Shown: in pieces, positions 46,647-60,200 of the stretch
Position numbering within the stretch: position 1 is the stretch's first letter
How the letters are laid out: the number at the start of each line of letters is the position of its first letter
Origin: Lytechinus variegatus
Lineage: Eukaryota; Echinodermata; Echinoidea; Temnopleuroida; Toxopneustidae
Length of the DNA: 64,000 nucleotides
Assembly: GCF_018143015.1 (NCBI RefSeq)
Contig: NC_054756.1
Coordinates: 27,935,440 to 27,999,439, forward strand
Direction of reading: 5' to 3'
The notes under the pieces: model-generated
Told to the model about the DNA's origin: nothing
Seen by the model: the letters and a program-made list of their open reading frames with translations, nothing else
The model's database searches: none
Position numbers and translations under genes: made by a program

Positions 46647-46854
46647 GCAGAGCTGCCAACCTGAAGAAGAACATTTCAGTATTTTCAAGGCTGAAAATCA
46701 GTATTTTGGTGAGGAAGTTATTATTTTCACAGGAATACCATAGGACAACACATAAACTGAAACTTAAGAAATCAGTATTTTGCATGAAACCATCAGTATT
46801 CTTCTCTATTTTCAGTACAAAATACGGAAAATCAGTACTACTTGGCAGCTCTGC
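46647..46854. mobile_element. MITE, GCAGAGCTGCCAA ends
   Basis: Starts GCAGAGCTGCCAAC and ends TTGGCAGCTCTGC. Flanks AAGA at 46643-46646 and 46855-46858 look like a target duplication. Contains repeated TCAGTATT units. Confidence 0.7.
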
Positions 46855-47039
46855 AAGAGTTAAAATTCAACCCGAGTTCAGAATACGGAAATGTCTATTT
46901 ACTTCATCTGATTTCTTCATAGTCCCTATCTACTTTATCCTGCAAGAGTTGCAGTGCCACCGATGGTATAACCAAGGGAGTATTTTTATGAAACACACCA
47001 TTCTTTCACACAGTAAAAAAAATCTTAATTTGAATGATG

Positions 47040-47465
47040 ATTCCAGTGAAAAATAAGGCTAATGACAAATCCTTAGCACGTGTGAAACCAAACTAGAATC
47101 ACAAACGCTAATGACATTCATTAATTCAAATTCTACTCCGGAGGTGAATTCCAGTTAAGTTTCACTCAAATTACGGTATGAAAATTTTACGTGTGAAAGG
47201 CTTGACCTCCAAAACATCTTTGGTTGGGGGGCGGAGCTTACATGTTTTTTCAAGCACTTCCGTAGATAATACAATTGGCATGCACTCATCATATCAATGC
47301 GGTGTTTGATTGACAAGTCACCAAGGACATATACCGCCTTCACTCAGGAATTCAAATTCAAATCAGTTTTCGAGTGAGCGTGTGACAGGTCCGATGATTC
47401 CAAAGACGAATTGCAATCATCAATACAATGATTCAAGATTCACGTGTGAAAAGGCCCTTAATACT
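47040..47465. mobile_element. Probable MITE downstream of the GREB1 homologue
   Basis: ACGTGTGAAA segments occur near both ends and in the middle (47078, 47190, 47443), with right end ACGTGTGAAAAGGCCCTT. The left boundary is uncertain. Confidence 0.35.
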
Positions 47466-47671
47466 GTAGTCACTGAAAATCCCTACATCTGATTGGCCGA
47501 GAGGAATTCGGTCATTTAAAATCACTGACTTCACTCTTTGTGAAATGCTCCCCAGGAGCTGATAATTCGGAGGTAAAATCTCACCATGATGGGCGAATCC
47601 AAAGACTCATGTGATTTTCTAGCACCAGGAGGTGGTCATCACTAATTTGGTCACTATCGTGAACATTCACT

Positions 47672-47677
47672 TTTATT
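47672..47677 (-). promoter_or_regulatory. Candidate poly(A) signal for the GREB1 homologue
   Basis: AATAAA on the minus strand about 406 bases after the stop codon. If used, the 3' UTR would contain the MITE at 47959-48077 and the decayed exon copy. Confidence 0.35.
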
Positions 47678-47728
47678 GCCAATAATGATTAGCTGACAAA
47701 AAACTTTAATTCTTTGTAAGACAGTGTC

Positions 47729-47885
47729 CAGGTCCTACATGCGTTCCTCCTCATGCCATCCTGTAAGGATGAAAAGTAGTTACTTCACGGCAACTTTGGT
47801 CATCTGGAGCTTGGCCCAACAATGTAGGGCCCATCCTTACAGCCTCCTGACGGATTCAAGACAAACTCAAGCTGCCATTGATCTG
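47729..47885 (-). pseudogene. Decayed duplicate of the GREB1 terminal exon
   Basis: On the minus strand, 47735-47815 aligns with the last 80 or so bases of the true terminal exon: a degraded EFQ-TANVAV, then a TAA, then LFILTGWHEEERM and TAG. Similarity extends a few bases past the stop (CAGRTCYTAC on the plus strand) and, weakly, upstream (a D-Q-W-Q-L-E stretch near 47852-47883 in place of EQWRFRL). An internal stop and substitutions show it is not coding. It lies inside the probable 3' UTR. Confidence 0.6.
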
Positions 47886-47958
47886 AATTTGTGTGGATAA
47901 GAAATGGGAGTTTTAAATCACCCATAATCTATTGCAACTTCTGGTAAAATGGTGCCTA

Positions 47959-48077
47959 GGGTCCTGTAACACAAAGGTTAGCGATTAATCATACGATTGA
48001 TTGTACATCGTCGTCAATGCGATCAATCATACAACAAATATTCTACGATGATTGCTAAGCTTTGTGCTACGCAACCC
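47959..48077. mobile_element. Foldback MITE in the GREB1 3' UTR
   Basis: Arms GGTCCTGTAACACAAAG and CTTTGTGCTACGCAACCC are inverted, with ATCAATCATA-type inner repeats. Its right end is five bases from the GREB1 stop codon. Confidence 0.65.
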
Positions 48078-48082
48078 AGATC

Positions 48083-48258
48083 TTACACACGTTCCTCCTC
48101 GTGCCGTCCCGTCAGCATGAAAAGCGGTTGCTCCACTGCAACGTTGGCGGTCTGGAACTCATCCCTTAGTCTAAACCTCCACTGTTCTTCCAGATCTAGT
48201 TGGACCACCTGGCGTCTCAAGGAGTTCCTGTCCGAACTGATCAGGCAAAGACGAGCAC
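48083..48258 (-). CDS. GREB1L: GREB1 homologue, terminal coding exon
   Basis: Acceptor CTTTTCCCCAG; phase 1 in; stop TAA at 48083-48085. It encodes [19 protein letters not shown], then [16 protein letters not shown], and ends [13 protein letters not shown]. Vertebrate proteins end at LTGRH plus one residue, so the EEERV extension of four to five residues is a small lineage difference. A MITE begins five bases after the stop, and a decayed duplicate of this exon lies at 47729-47885. Confidence 0.9.
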
Positions 48259-51200
48259 CTGGGGAAAAGTGACAATGTTCCAATTTACATCAAATGCTTC
48301 AAACACACTGAGAAAATAATTGTAATGACCATTTAACAACTAAATTTAGCCTTAGATTAGTTAAACAGACGAATTACGATGACATACAACCACCCTTTTA
48401 TGAATTTCATATCCAATTGACTTGGAACAGTATAAAAGTGAGCCAGCATGACAGATTAAAACTGATTTTTAACGTGTATGCCTATAAAAACCGTCCAACA
48501 TTTTCCATATTGGATGAAATGAATATTTTGCCCCACCCACAAGATTATTATTGGTTAATAAACAATTGTGTGCATGAAGCTATTGTTACATCACGATGGA
48601 ATTACATTGCATATTAGTTGCCAGGTGTGGCAATTTATTGAATTCAAATGCGCTTGAACTATACAAATCTTTGAAGAGATTTCTTTTTTTGAAAAATGAC
48701 AATACTCAGTCGCCATGCTCATGATATACGGGATTGACTTAAATGGTGTGTACAATTTTTCTTTTTTGCTTTATTAGTTTATGTTTAGCTTTGTTGGGGT
48801 ATCTAAATAATACAACAATATTGGATGACTAATTTTCGTTGGATGCGTAAAAATATTGTTACTCGCTGAAGAATAATATTGAATTAGTCTCCGACTCATC
48901 CAATATTGTTCTTCAGCTCGTACAATATTTCTACGCATCCCACTGAAGAAAATCCTATATTCCCTAAATACTTGAAAATATAGAATTCCCGTAGAAGTGA
49001 CTTCTAGTATTTACCATTAATAAACTTGAAATGCTTGAGGAATTCCCTTTCCATCGTAGCATTGTTGCACATGAAAAGAAGAAGACCACTAAACCGTGTG
49101 TTCTCAGTCAAGTCTTTGGCTGGCGTTTGGCTGGATGAGGCAAAGTGCACTGGAAAAAATGAAAAATGTGAAATAAAATCTATTGAATTGCACTTGTTCA
49201 TTTGTAACCAGGTCACCCATGCAACAAGTTTCTCATCATTCGATAACGCACATGTCAGAGGTTAAAGGGATTAATGCACTAGTTCACTTCATGGGTGACC
49301 TACATGTACTCACCCATGCAACTATTCAAGCTATTCCAAAACACACCGGTAAAAGGTTACAAGTTCAATGCACTTGTTCACTTGTGACATACTCGTCCAC
49401 TGCTCTTGTGACCTACTCAGGGAAACCAACCCCATAAAAAAGAAATGCAGTATTTTGAGTGATGAAAACATGATTTCAAGTGAGAAAAAAAAGAGTATTT
49501 TCAACTTTCTCCAATAGACGTGTGTATATATTTTGAGGAAAAAAACTAGAAATATCACTGAAGGTGATAGTAAATTTTTCATTAAAGTAATTCATGACCA
49601 AAAAAAGGACAAAATATAGCCAAAATGAACAGTTGGCATCTCACCTGCTATACGGGGGCCCAGGTTAAAATAGCAATCAACGGCAAGCACTGGGTTCTCT
49701 GCATTGTCCACAGCGGACGGAAAGATGCGCTTCTCACTCATCCTCTCAAGAAAGCGCTCCATCAAGAACTGAGGCGGGGCAGCCAACGGGATGAGCTCCT
49801 CCGAATCGGGGGTGCGGACATAGCTGGAGGGGTTGATGGCATGGTGGGGAGGGGGCTTCTTGGTGGGCGTGGCCAGCGGGTGGGGCTTGGGGGTGAAATG
49901 GGCCAGATTATTGGCCTCGATGGACTTCACCATGACGGAGAGGTAGTCTAGTCGGAGTAAGGTGTGACCTTCTGATGCCAGCTTCAAGTTGAACTCGATA
50001 TCCTCATTAAAAAATCTGCGGATTTAAGATTTTTATACTCAAAATTTTTTTCTGGATAGTTGATGGAGAATGCAATCTTACCACAAGCATCTTCAACAAA
50101 CTGATCTATTCATTAGACTTTTCTTACCCTTAAATACCTTTGATACTTTCTTTTTTCATCAGATGATTTATACAAATACTAATTTTCTATGGAAGTGAAA
50201 ACTATTCCCGCTGTTCATAATCTATTGTATATTCTATTTGATATATATTTGTAATTGGATTTCTATATATTGTTGTACAAATAAAAGATTTGATATTATT
50301 TGTTGATTTTTTTTTCTTATGCACGCAAAGTTTTATTGGACCCATCCCTCCCATTCCCAGAGATATCTATCAACTTCCATTTACAAAACACTCATATTTA
50401 CACTGTTAAATTGTATTTGAAATCTAAATGATATACACATACACTATTTCATCCGTCTTCATCACCTACATTAGTACATGTAGGTGATGATTTTGACACT
50501 GTTCTCATCACCATCCTAAAATTAGTTTACTGGAAACTTAGTGTAATGAGAACGATCGAAGCGGTCTTGGAAGCAATATTCCAAACCAGTTCGGAAAACC
50601 ACCTTGCGATGTGGTTTTCAAGATTGCTTTGCCTCGTTAAACTGGTTTAGCGTAAGTGAGGACACAACCATTCTTCGGGAAGCGATCTTCGCACATTTTG
50701 AGCGCACTACTCAACACACTGTTTGTAAAATGCCTTCACTGCGGCTTCAAATTTTGTGCGAAATGTGTCACCCCACTGAGAGCGTTCCCGTAGCAACAAG
50801 ATTGTTTTACGTGAAGTGATTCTGAAAACCATTCGGGTGATCAAATGCGATTGCTTGCAAACCTATTTTCCAAACTGGTTTCCTAAACCAGTTTCCAGTA
50901 AACTAGTCTTAGAAAGTGTAATGAGAATGGGGTCTGTTATTTATTTTTTGCAATGGAAAAGATTTTGATTGAATTTAAAATGACGGACTGACCTGTTGAA
51001 ACCATAGTCTACATTCCTAGCTCTGTCCACATTGAGAAATATCATGTTGAATAGATGACACTTCGACGTAGGCGTCGCGTTGGACGTTGACCTGGAAGAG
51101 CCACTTGCTAATTGGCTGTTCCACTGTTGAACACCGAGGGCAGTATAAGCCTCGATGTCTGGAACATTCTCCATCATCTCCAGTATGGTCTTCAAAGGAA

Positions 51201-54200
51201 CAACTTTGTCACTCCTAAAAAGATGAAATATTAAGAGTGCATGTTGTTATTAGCTGAATTGAGGAAAACTTCACAAGTCCTCTTATCCTATGAGGGTACA
51301 TATGCACAGCCGACATGTTCAGTTTCACATACGGGGGGGGGGCACTTCACTAGATTGCCGTACACAAGCGTAACCACAGGTTTTACAAACCCATCCTAAA
51401 CAGTCTTTATCCAAAATCTACACCCATTCAAGTATTTTCGCTTGCCTTTTTTGACAATTTTATCCCCTAAACAAGTATAACCTGTAAAAAATATACATGT
51501 TTTCCCCCACTACCATACCCTTTTTGCCTGATTAAGGCCTTTTTGACACCCTAAACGTGTCAAGAGTGTGATGCGCCATAATCAGCAAAAAGTATCGTTA
51601 ACGCAGGCTTTTTTTTGTTGGGCATGTGTACAGCAATAGTTGAGAGGCCCCTGGGTCACATTACAATAGTCTTTTGTTCTTTGGCAGTAAAAAATTATTG
51701 ATGAGCGTAAGGTGAATCCGGCAACCCTCTTTCGTGTGGACATTTAAAACTCTGAATTGATGATTATGATGACGATGAAAGACGGTCAGCTAGTGACGAT
51801 GCAGCATACTTGCGGGTACTTACAATGGTGCAACAATGCACATTCCTGAGATGCCTGCATCGTCATTAACATCATGAAATTATACCAGTGCATTATTTGT
51901 TTTATAACATGGGTTAACACCCATCTTTCTGAATGTACGACAGTGAAACAAAGAAGAAAGATGGCAGAAGTTCCCAATCTCTTTGGTATGACTGACCAGG
52001 TATCAAACCCCCTGACCTCCTGTTCATGAAGCGGTCACTCTACCACTGAGCCATCACGTCCGGTTGTCATTAACAACATAGAAAGATTGCCAAACATCGG
52101 CTACTTACTCATGCTGATCAGCACCGCTGCCCGAGCTCAATCTCCAGGTAACACAGTTGTCCTCCATCAGGGCGATGAAAGGCCAGACAGCGTCAGGTTG
52201 TAGGCCAAGCTTACTCTGACGATTCTTCTCAAGTTCAAGATTCCGCGATGCTAACTCTTTGATGAAGTACTTGGCTGCACCTGGAAGATACAGGGAGTAG
52301 AAGGATGATGGTATTAATAATCTTATATACAGTGTGTCCCACAAAAAAAGGACACCCTCTTTAGAGCTAGATATTGAATAATGTTCAGATCACATTAACA
52401 TCATCAGTAAAATTGAAATCTCTTTTTGATCTGTGACCAAATACTTGGTGAGTTGTTCAAGCAATGCAGAGTAAAAACAAATACCGCGGCACATCAAACG
52501 ATTTGCACAGAAACTCAGATACGACATCTGTATTTATTTTTGTTTCGAGATTAGTGAAAGAAACTTAAGGAATACAAATATTACCGTAAGTAACGGTGTA
52601 TTAACCGCACCTTTTTCTCGGCGGGATAGAAGCAAGTCGGGGGTGCGGTTTATACACGGTGACGGGTTTGAGCCGGCCCGCCGTAACCCCTCCCGTACAT
52701 GTACGATATCTGCCAGTTCACAACACATCGAGTGGCCGGGCGTAGCCGCCCAGGCAATGTCGTTTACAGGGGTATGAGCCGCGGGTAATGGGAAGCAATT
52801 ATTACGATCTTAATTAGATATTGTCAAAAACAAACGCACCCACCTTCATGACACTAATTTTGACTTTATTCTCAATTCAAAGTAGTGAAGTTCCCTGGCT
52901 AAGTTAAAAGGGACGCCAAGCATACTCGGTAAAATTTTGTCACCGCTGAGCGGGAGTTGAGTGAGCTTAGAGATTGCGTTGTAATATGGTTAGTGCGACT
53001 TAAGCTGGCGCTATTAAAAGTTCCGTTTCGCGCCAGCTCGTTTTTTTCCTTCCTGTTTGCTCTTCATAAGATACCATGTAAACCACGCACGAGAGAGACG
53101 GCACGAAGCCGTAAAAAACAACTGGAAAAAAAAGGCAATTTCTTTGTTTCTTGAACTTTCCTGTAATCCCGTATCCAAAATTCATGCTAAAACGTCAAAT
53201 TTCTGAAAGTGATTGTGAGGTTGTGATGCAAGAAATGTGAATGTTTCTTCCTCCTACGCTGGGAAAGACACAGATCATAATTTGATAAGCTGTATTGGCA
53301 TGACTGCTACTGTATGTAGTTTGCAATGAAATGGCAGTTCTGTGTGTGTGTACACTGTGACTGTGAGTGAGTGTGTAAGTGGCCAATATTGGCGGGACCG
53401 TTCTTTCTTTCTAACATTTGTAGATGAATTGATCAAGAACAGCAGATTTCCGCATACCGGTAATCTCTTTGGATACTTAACTTTGAAATCTTAAACTTAG
53501 TTTTTGTTTCTTCGTACCTCAAATATGCATGTAAATGTTACACCGTTACTTACGGTACGTTAATGAGCCTTCCTCTTCTCACACAAGGTCATCGCATCTT
53601 TGACATTGTCAACTCATTTTTCTGTGCAATTTGGTTTTGACATTGAACTTTGCAAATGCTTCAAGATCATCTAGGCATGAACTATTCACACTGCATTTGG
53701 TATCAAAATGAAGGAAAAGATAAATTTTTTCAATTTCTCAGCAATTACACACACGAACAGATTTAAGAGACACACACCTGGGCCAGCTTCATTAGCCAGA
53801 GAAGGCAGGATGAGCAAGACGTGATTCGGCCATTGCTTCTCGTACGCCAGAGCGTCCTTCTGCTTGCAGACGATGATGTGAACGTGTTTGCTGCCCTCCA
53901 TGGTGTGGTAGAGATTAATGAGGGCCTGTTCCTGACGACCGAAGGATGGCATGAAGATAGGGGTCTTCACTGCATTAGGACCCTGGTAAAGAATGGAAGA
54001 GGTAGATCCCATCAATCACTTTACTACAAATGACGGATAGTCCGTTTATGGACCATTTGAATAAAATGGTCCATCCTTGACATATTCCATTTCTCTTTTT
54101 TTCCCACAAATATCTCTAAGCAGGTATTTGAGAATTTTTTCAACCATTGTACGTCTGTTTTTTCCGTCAGGTTTTGAATGTTGGGGCATCTGAAGTGAAG

Positions 54201-57200
54201 ATACTTTGCAACTGATCTTCTCACCGCGATATTCTCCCATAGGCCCCTATTACACAAAATGGTTTTCTTTTGTCTAAGATATACTGTAGAGTTATGTTTG
54301 CCATAAGGTTTAGGTTTAGGTTAAGGTTAAGGATAGAGTGTTTTAATCAATGATTGAAGTTGATCATTCTATTAATGTGTGAAATTTGCAGCGGAGCAAT
54401 CGTCACCGGATCAAATGTCATGGAACCAGTTTGAGAGCCCCCAGAAAGATCTCAGCAGCCATTGAAAGTTCTCTGAAAGACCATTGAAATATCAAGAAGA
54501 TATAATGGTCTATCTGGGATCTTATAGCTGTCATCCTCTCTGTGAAATGAGGGTTTTTATTGACCAAAGGTCTGTACAAACCTGTTCATGTTTCGTGGGC
54601 AAGACCATGCTTGAAAGCTGACCACTCTGCATAACAAACACAAAGTGTTTCTCCTGTTGAGCTGGTATAACAAACTGCATCTCCACTTCGCCGTAATACC
54701 TCGTGTTCAGCTGAACGCTGTATGCCTTGGTTTCTCGAGCCTGTCATGTTATGAAGAAATGATAGACGTAACGGCAATGATAAATGGCTACACTACAAAG
54801 CATTGGGCATATCTACAGTGCGTCCCAGAAAAAAGGAAACCGGGATTCCCATGTCTTATTCTTCAAAGGCAAATGAATTATGATATTTCATTTACATCAT
54901 CGTACAATTCAATTATTCTCCTGTATTTTGATACCTAATGAGACAAAAACTCCATGCATGAGCAAGACGAGTTTGAAATTTCAATGTCAAAATCAAAATG
55001 GGCAAAAATTGTACAAGATTGGTTCATGATACAACAACTGCGCTTGTTCAATGATGGGCTCATTTGCCTCATGAGCATTTATTTTGTATTATTTGTTAAG
55101 TTTCTCTCACTGATCCCCGAAATGAGAGTGGATTCAAATTCACACGTGAGATTCTGCGCAAATCTTTTCTGATATGCCACAAGATTTCTCGTTTGCAATC
55201 TGCCATGCGTAAACAATTTGCTAAGCTGTTGTTCTCAAATTAAATATGAGATTCCACTCTTAACATACATGTAAGTTTCGATTTTATAGTAAAAACATAT
55301 TTAAACCTTTCCATGAGTATTTTGCACCAATGCACAGCTGATGCCACGCAAACTTCGCATTTTCCGCTAAAAAATGCATTGTTTCCTTACCTGCAAATAA
55401 TCTAGCACAAAGGGGTTCATGGCCCAAAGCACAAAGAGTTAATAATTGTGAAATCTATCTCTGACATATTTCCTTATTTTATGGGACGCACATTATAGAG
55501 GGTACTGAGTAAGAAACATTTATAGTAGGTGAGAGAGATGGGACAAAGTAATCAACTCCAAGATGATCTATGCCCCTGTAATATAGTGATGGATGATGGG
55601 GCAGATTGTTAAAACTGATCACAAACAATTATCAATCCCATCGATCGTAATGATCAGTGCCAAGATCAATTACTGAGCGTCAGTGGGTAGTTTCTTTCTG
55701 AGGCAAATGTGAGGAGAGAAATAATGATGTTGGTAGTGATGATAATGATGATGAATACGACAGGAACAATAAAGATGATGATAGTGACGATTGTGATGAT
55801 GGTGATGATAATAATAATAATATATATGTACAGAATTTATGAGGCGCCGATCTATCTCTTTTGCTTTTTCAATGGCGCACTATACATGTATGTTAACCTG
55901 ACTGTAGCTCCAGCTGCTAAAGGCACTTGGTGCATTCAAGGAATTAATCCTGTTGGGTACCCATTCACCTCACCTGGGTTGAGTGCACCACAATGTGGGT
56001 AAATTTCTTGCAGAAAGATAACACGCCGTGGCTGAGATTCGAACCCACGTCCCTCTCATTGAGAGACGAGATTCGTAAACACACGACCACGATGCTCATG
56101 GCAAAATGCTGGGAAAACATTGCTATGATGATGATGATGACGATGGTGATGATGATTGTGATGGTGATGATGATTATGATGGTGGTGATGATGATGGTGA
56201 TGATGGTGATGATGATGATTAGGAGGATGATGATGATGATGGTGATGATGATGGTGATGGTGATGATTAGGATGATGATGATGATGATGAAAAGAGAGGA
56301 TGATAAAGATGAAGATAAAAGTGATGACAATGTGGATGATCATAACGACAAGGACTATGACAAAGACAATGACTTACCTCAGTCGCTGTCAAGTATTTGT
56401 AATGCTGACATTGGTCACAGTGATGGAATGCATTATGAGCACTGTATTTGGTGAGCCTCATCGACGTTGTCGCCCTCTTTTGATCATTCTTTGAATCCAA
56501 CGCAGCAAACACTTAAATCATAGACAGAAATAAAACATTCAACATAATTTCCTCTTGTGGTAGCAATCACACACACAAAAAAATTCTACAAGAATCAAAA
56601 CAATATTACCGTGAGTCATTTGCACAAATAAAATATGCATCATGTGCAAAATAATTCTGATAGGCTAACTGGTAATTGCTCAGCAACTAAAAAAAAAATA
56701 AGGGATTCTGTCAGTCAGTTGGTTTTTTTTTTAGGTGGTTTTCAGCAAGCTTTCACTATTTTCAAATTTACCATGTACAGTACAGCTTATAATTCATTTT
56801 CTGATTATGTATTCAAACTGACATGTGATTTCATTTTTTTTAGTTTTGTATTAATTCTGTATTCCAAAGTAATACACAAGCTGATCCATTACATTGTAAA
56901 TTACACAGAATATTTACCATCTGAATTATTTGTTTCTATTGCCCAACAGTACACAAAAAATTATAGATTCAACGAACAAAGAAAATAACGCAAAAATATA
57001 TAAATACCAGTAAGCAAGTTTTCGAGTAGGGGAAAGAATGCCAACAGATTCGTATTTTCATGTGTCGCATATGCACAAAAACACCCTGAAGTGCATTGCG
57101 CAAGGGCGTTTCTCCACCATTGGGGTGCAAGAACACATTTTGATAAGGGCATTCTTGCACTGACACGACGAATTTGGCTCATAATGAGCGAGTTGGCGTG

Positions 57201-60200
57201 CTAAGGCAATAGGTGTGCCTAGGCTTTGCGCTGCGCTGGTATTTCGATTTCACTCTCCGCTGGTATTTCAAATTCTGAGCTCCACAGCTAGCTATTATGC
57301 ATACAGTATGCATGATCATGAACCGATCCCCGGTGCTATGCTCGCCGATTGGCTAATATAGACGTGTGCTCGTTAATAAATGAGGTCAACGCATGAAAGG
57401 TAGGCTAATGAATATTTATCATTCACTGTCAGTAACAGGTTTTTACTGGCTGTATGTTAATGAAAATATGACATCATACCTCATAAGTGTTTGTCCGCCG
57501 ATGCGTGTAATTATTTTGTAATGAATAGTGTGATTTTTCTTGTTTAGATTAGGGTTTATCTGGTTTTGAAGATTACATGTAGGTTTAATGCTTAATTTAG
57601 CATGCAGATGTTCTATGGGGAGAGATCATTTTGTCATGCGGCCCCTAAACTTTGGAATACGATCCCTTCTTCCATTAAGGAGGCATCTACATGCTCTGCA
57701 TTCAAAAGTCGCCTTTAAACTTATTTGTTCAAGCAGTTTTATGATTGAGGCAGTCCACATAATAGCCTTAATTCTCTCTTTTTTGTCTTAAGCGCATAGA
57801 AACGGCCTTGGGTAGTGAAATGCGCTATACAAGCAATGTCGTATGATTATTATTTTCCATCGGAGCAAATGTCATAGAACAAAGAGTAGACGAAAACCCC
57901 AGGGTGGCAGTCAACTTGCACACTACAATGTCAGGTTCATCAGGAGGAGAGACCCGCAGGTCAAAGTAAGTTAGTTCGCTTTTTGCCTCACAGGCATACA
58001 TGGCATCCAACAAATAATTTTATAATCATACCATGCTGTTTAGTGTCCGTCTGCCAAACAGGGCTATGACCCTTGAACCTGCCTTCACGAAGTCGATAAT
58101 CGAATCCTGTTCGGCCGAAGGCACCGCCGGTGCCCTCCTCACCCTCTGGAAGCTCCATACTGCCCTCTGGTGGTGGCGGTGGGATGTCGAGGTTTGGTTC
58201 ATCAAACACTTCTACCTCTTGGAGTCTGATAAGCATACGTAGGAGGACCCGTGCAAAATGGAGGTAGGCACCGGTCTTACCAACCTTTTAAAAGATACAT
58301 GAATGTATGAAGAAGGACCTTGTGTCAGCAAAAATTTAACTAAGATTAAAAATGAATTTCTTGTTATTTCACAAGAAAATGTCAGTGGTAATGTTCCTTA
58401 TATTCTTATAAGTGTGCCAAAAATCTCATAATAGAGAGAAATGCATGATTTTCTTGGGGAAAAACCTTGGCCATTGGCCTTGGCGATTCAGGCATTTTTA
58501 TGAGAAAGGCTGCATTTTTAGGCTGTCGCATGAAATGCCTGATATTCAACATTTTCCCACCATTTTGAGTCAGATTTTTAATGAATATCTGTCTATGTAT
58601 TGCAGGTGGAAAGATTGTGGTCGCTGCATGTCTTTTTTTTAATAAGAATCGTGCAGCCAATCAGACTGTAGGATTACAGTAGCTTTTAACTCTTACTGCA
58701 TATATGTTAATATAACAGGTTCTAAGAAACGGGGCCATGATGCCTTAAGCCCCCATCACACATATTTTGAATCAAGCAGAATTGGCCGGAATGAAAGGAC
58801 TATTGTTCGACCACCAGTTGGTCATTTAAATCTACTTCGAACACCGTTCGAAAATACCCCTTGAATGTTTTGAACATGACCAAAACCTTTGGGACAGCCA
58901 AAAGAAATGACAAAAATATTTTCAATGCAGTCAGAATATCTAGAATGTGCCTAGAATGTCCAAGAATGTAGCATGAATTATCAATCCGACTCCATTGCGG
59001 TGCATTTTGACTAGTGTATGATGTTTCACCTGGTCAATTTACTGAATTTCAACCCCACTTTGGTGAATTCGTAAGTTCCTCACAAAGAATTTCTAGATTT
59101 TTTAAATATTTTTTTGTTCGAGCATCTGCTTGATTCCTGCTGATTCCGAATAAGTGTGATGGGGGCTTTACCTGAGGTGGTCCATAGAGCAGCAATCTCC
59201 TTGGATGGTAGTTTGCAGAATCCTCGCTCCTCTCGTAGTCATAGTGATAGGACTTTGGCTCGGTCCACTTCCTGTAGAAAGCACTCTTGACAGGCCCGCT
59301 GTTCTCGCTCAGGACTGGCCTGAGAGAACCCGACCACGAGGTATCAGGACTGGAGGTGAGAGCGGCTACGGCGGGGAACAGCTGTATCAAAACAAAATAA
59401 GCCGTTCATAGGATGGTCATGATATACAAATGATAATATAAACCTGTTTCATAAAACAAATAATGCACAGGCATTAGTGTGTTAGTGGATATTAAAGGGA
59501 TGGTCCGGGCTGAAAGTATTTATAGCTTAATAAATAGAGTAGAATTCACTGAGCAAAATGCCGAAAATTTCATCAAAATCGGATAACTAATAACAAAGTT
59601 ATTGAATTTGAAGTTTAGCAATATTTTGTGAAAACACTCGTCATGTATATTCATTAGGTTGGCTGATGATGTCACATCCCCACTTGTTCTTTTGTATTTT
59701 TATTATATGAAATTAGGTTTCTTCGAATTTTTTCCTCAAAGAACTAGAAAAATTAGATTGACAACTAATTTAGTGTATTAGATATTTATTTCTACAACTT
59801 ATTTCATTATAAGGGAGACATGCATTATTCAAACAAGTATGAAATAATAATAAAATGTGATTTTATATAATAACATAAGAAAACGGAAAGTGGAGATGTG
59901 ACATCATCAGCCCACCTAATAAATATTCATGAAAACTGTTTTCACAAAATATTGCTAAATTTTAAACTTCAATAACTTTATTATTTGTTACCCGATTTTG
60001 ATGAAATTTTCGGCATTTTGCTCAGTGAATTCTACTCTATGTATTAATAAATAATAAATAATATAGGATATTTATATTGCGCACATTTCCACCTTGTTAG
60101 GTGCTCAAGGCGCTCCTATATTACCCGGCTAAGCTAGGCGTTCATAGCGCACACAGCTTCTTAAGGAATTACTTCCTACCGGTACCCATTTACCTCACCT

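Noticed and set aside
55709..56454. Met-rich and His-rich open frames, including a long poly-His frame
   Set aside because: They come from (ATG)n microsatellites in a GREB1 intron; the only real coding piece nearby is the exon at 56378-56511 on the minus strand.
57825..58013. Minus-strand frame next to GREB1 exon 6 ([19 protein letters not shown])
   Set aside because: It looks protein-like, but there is no AG acceptor in a usable place before it and exon 6 already joins in phase to the exon at 56511. It may be a lost exon; left uncalled.
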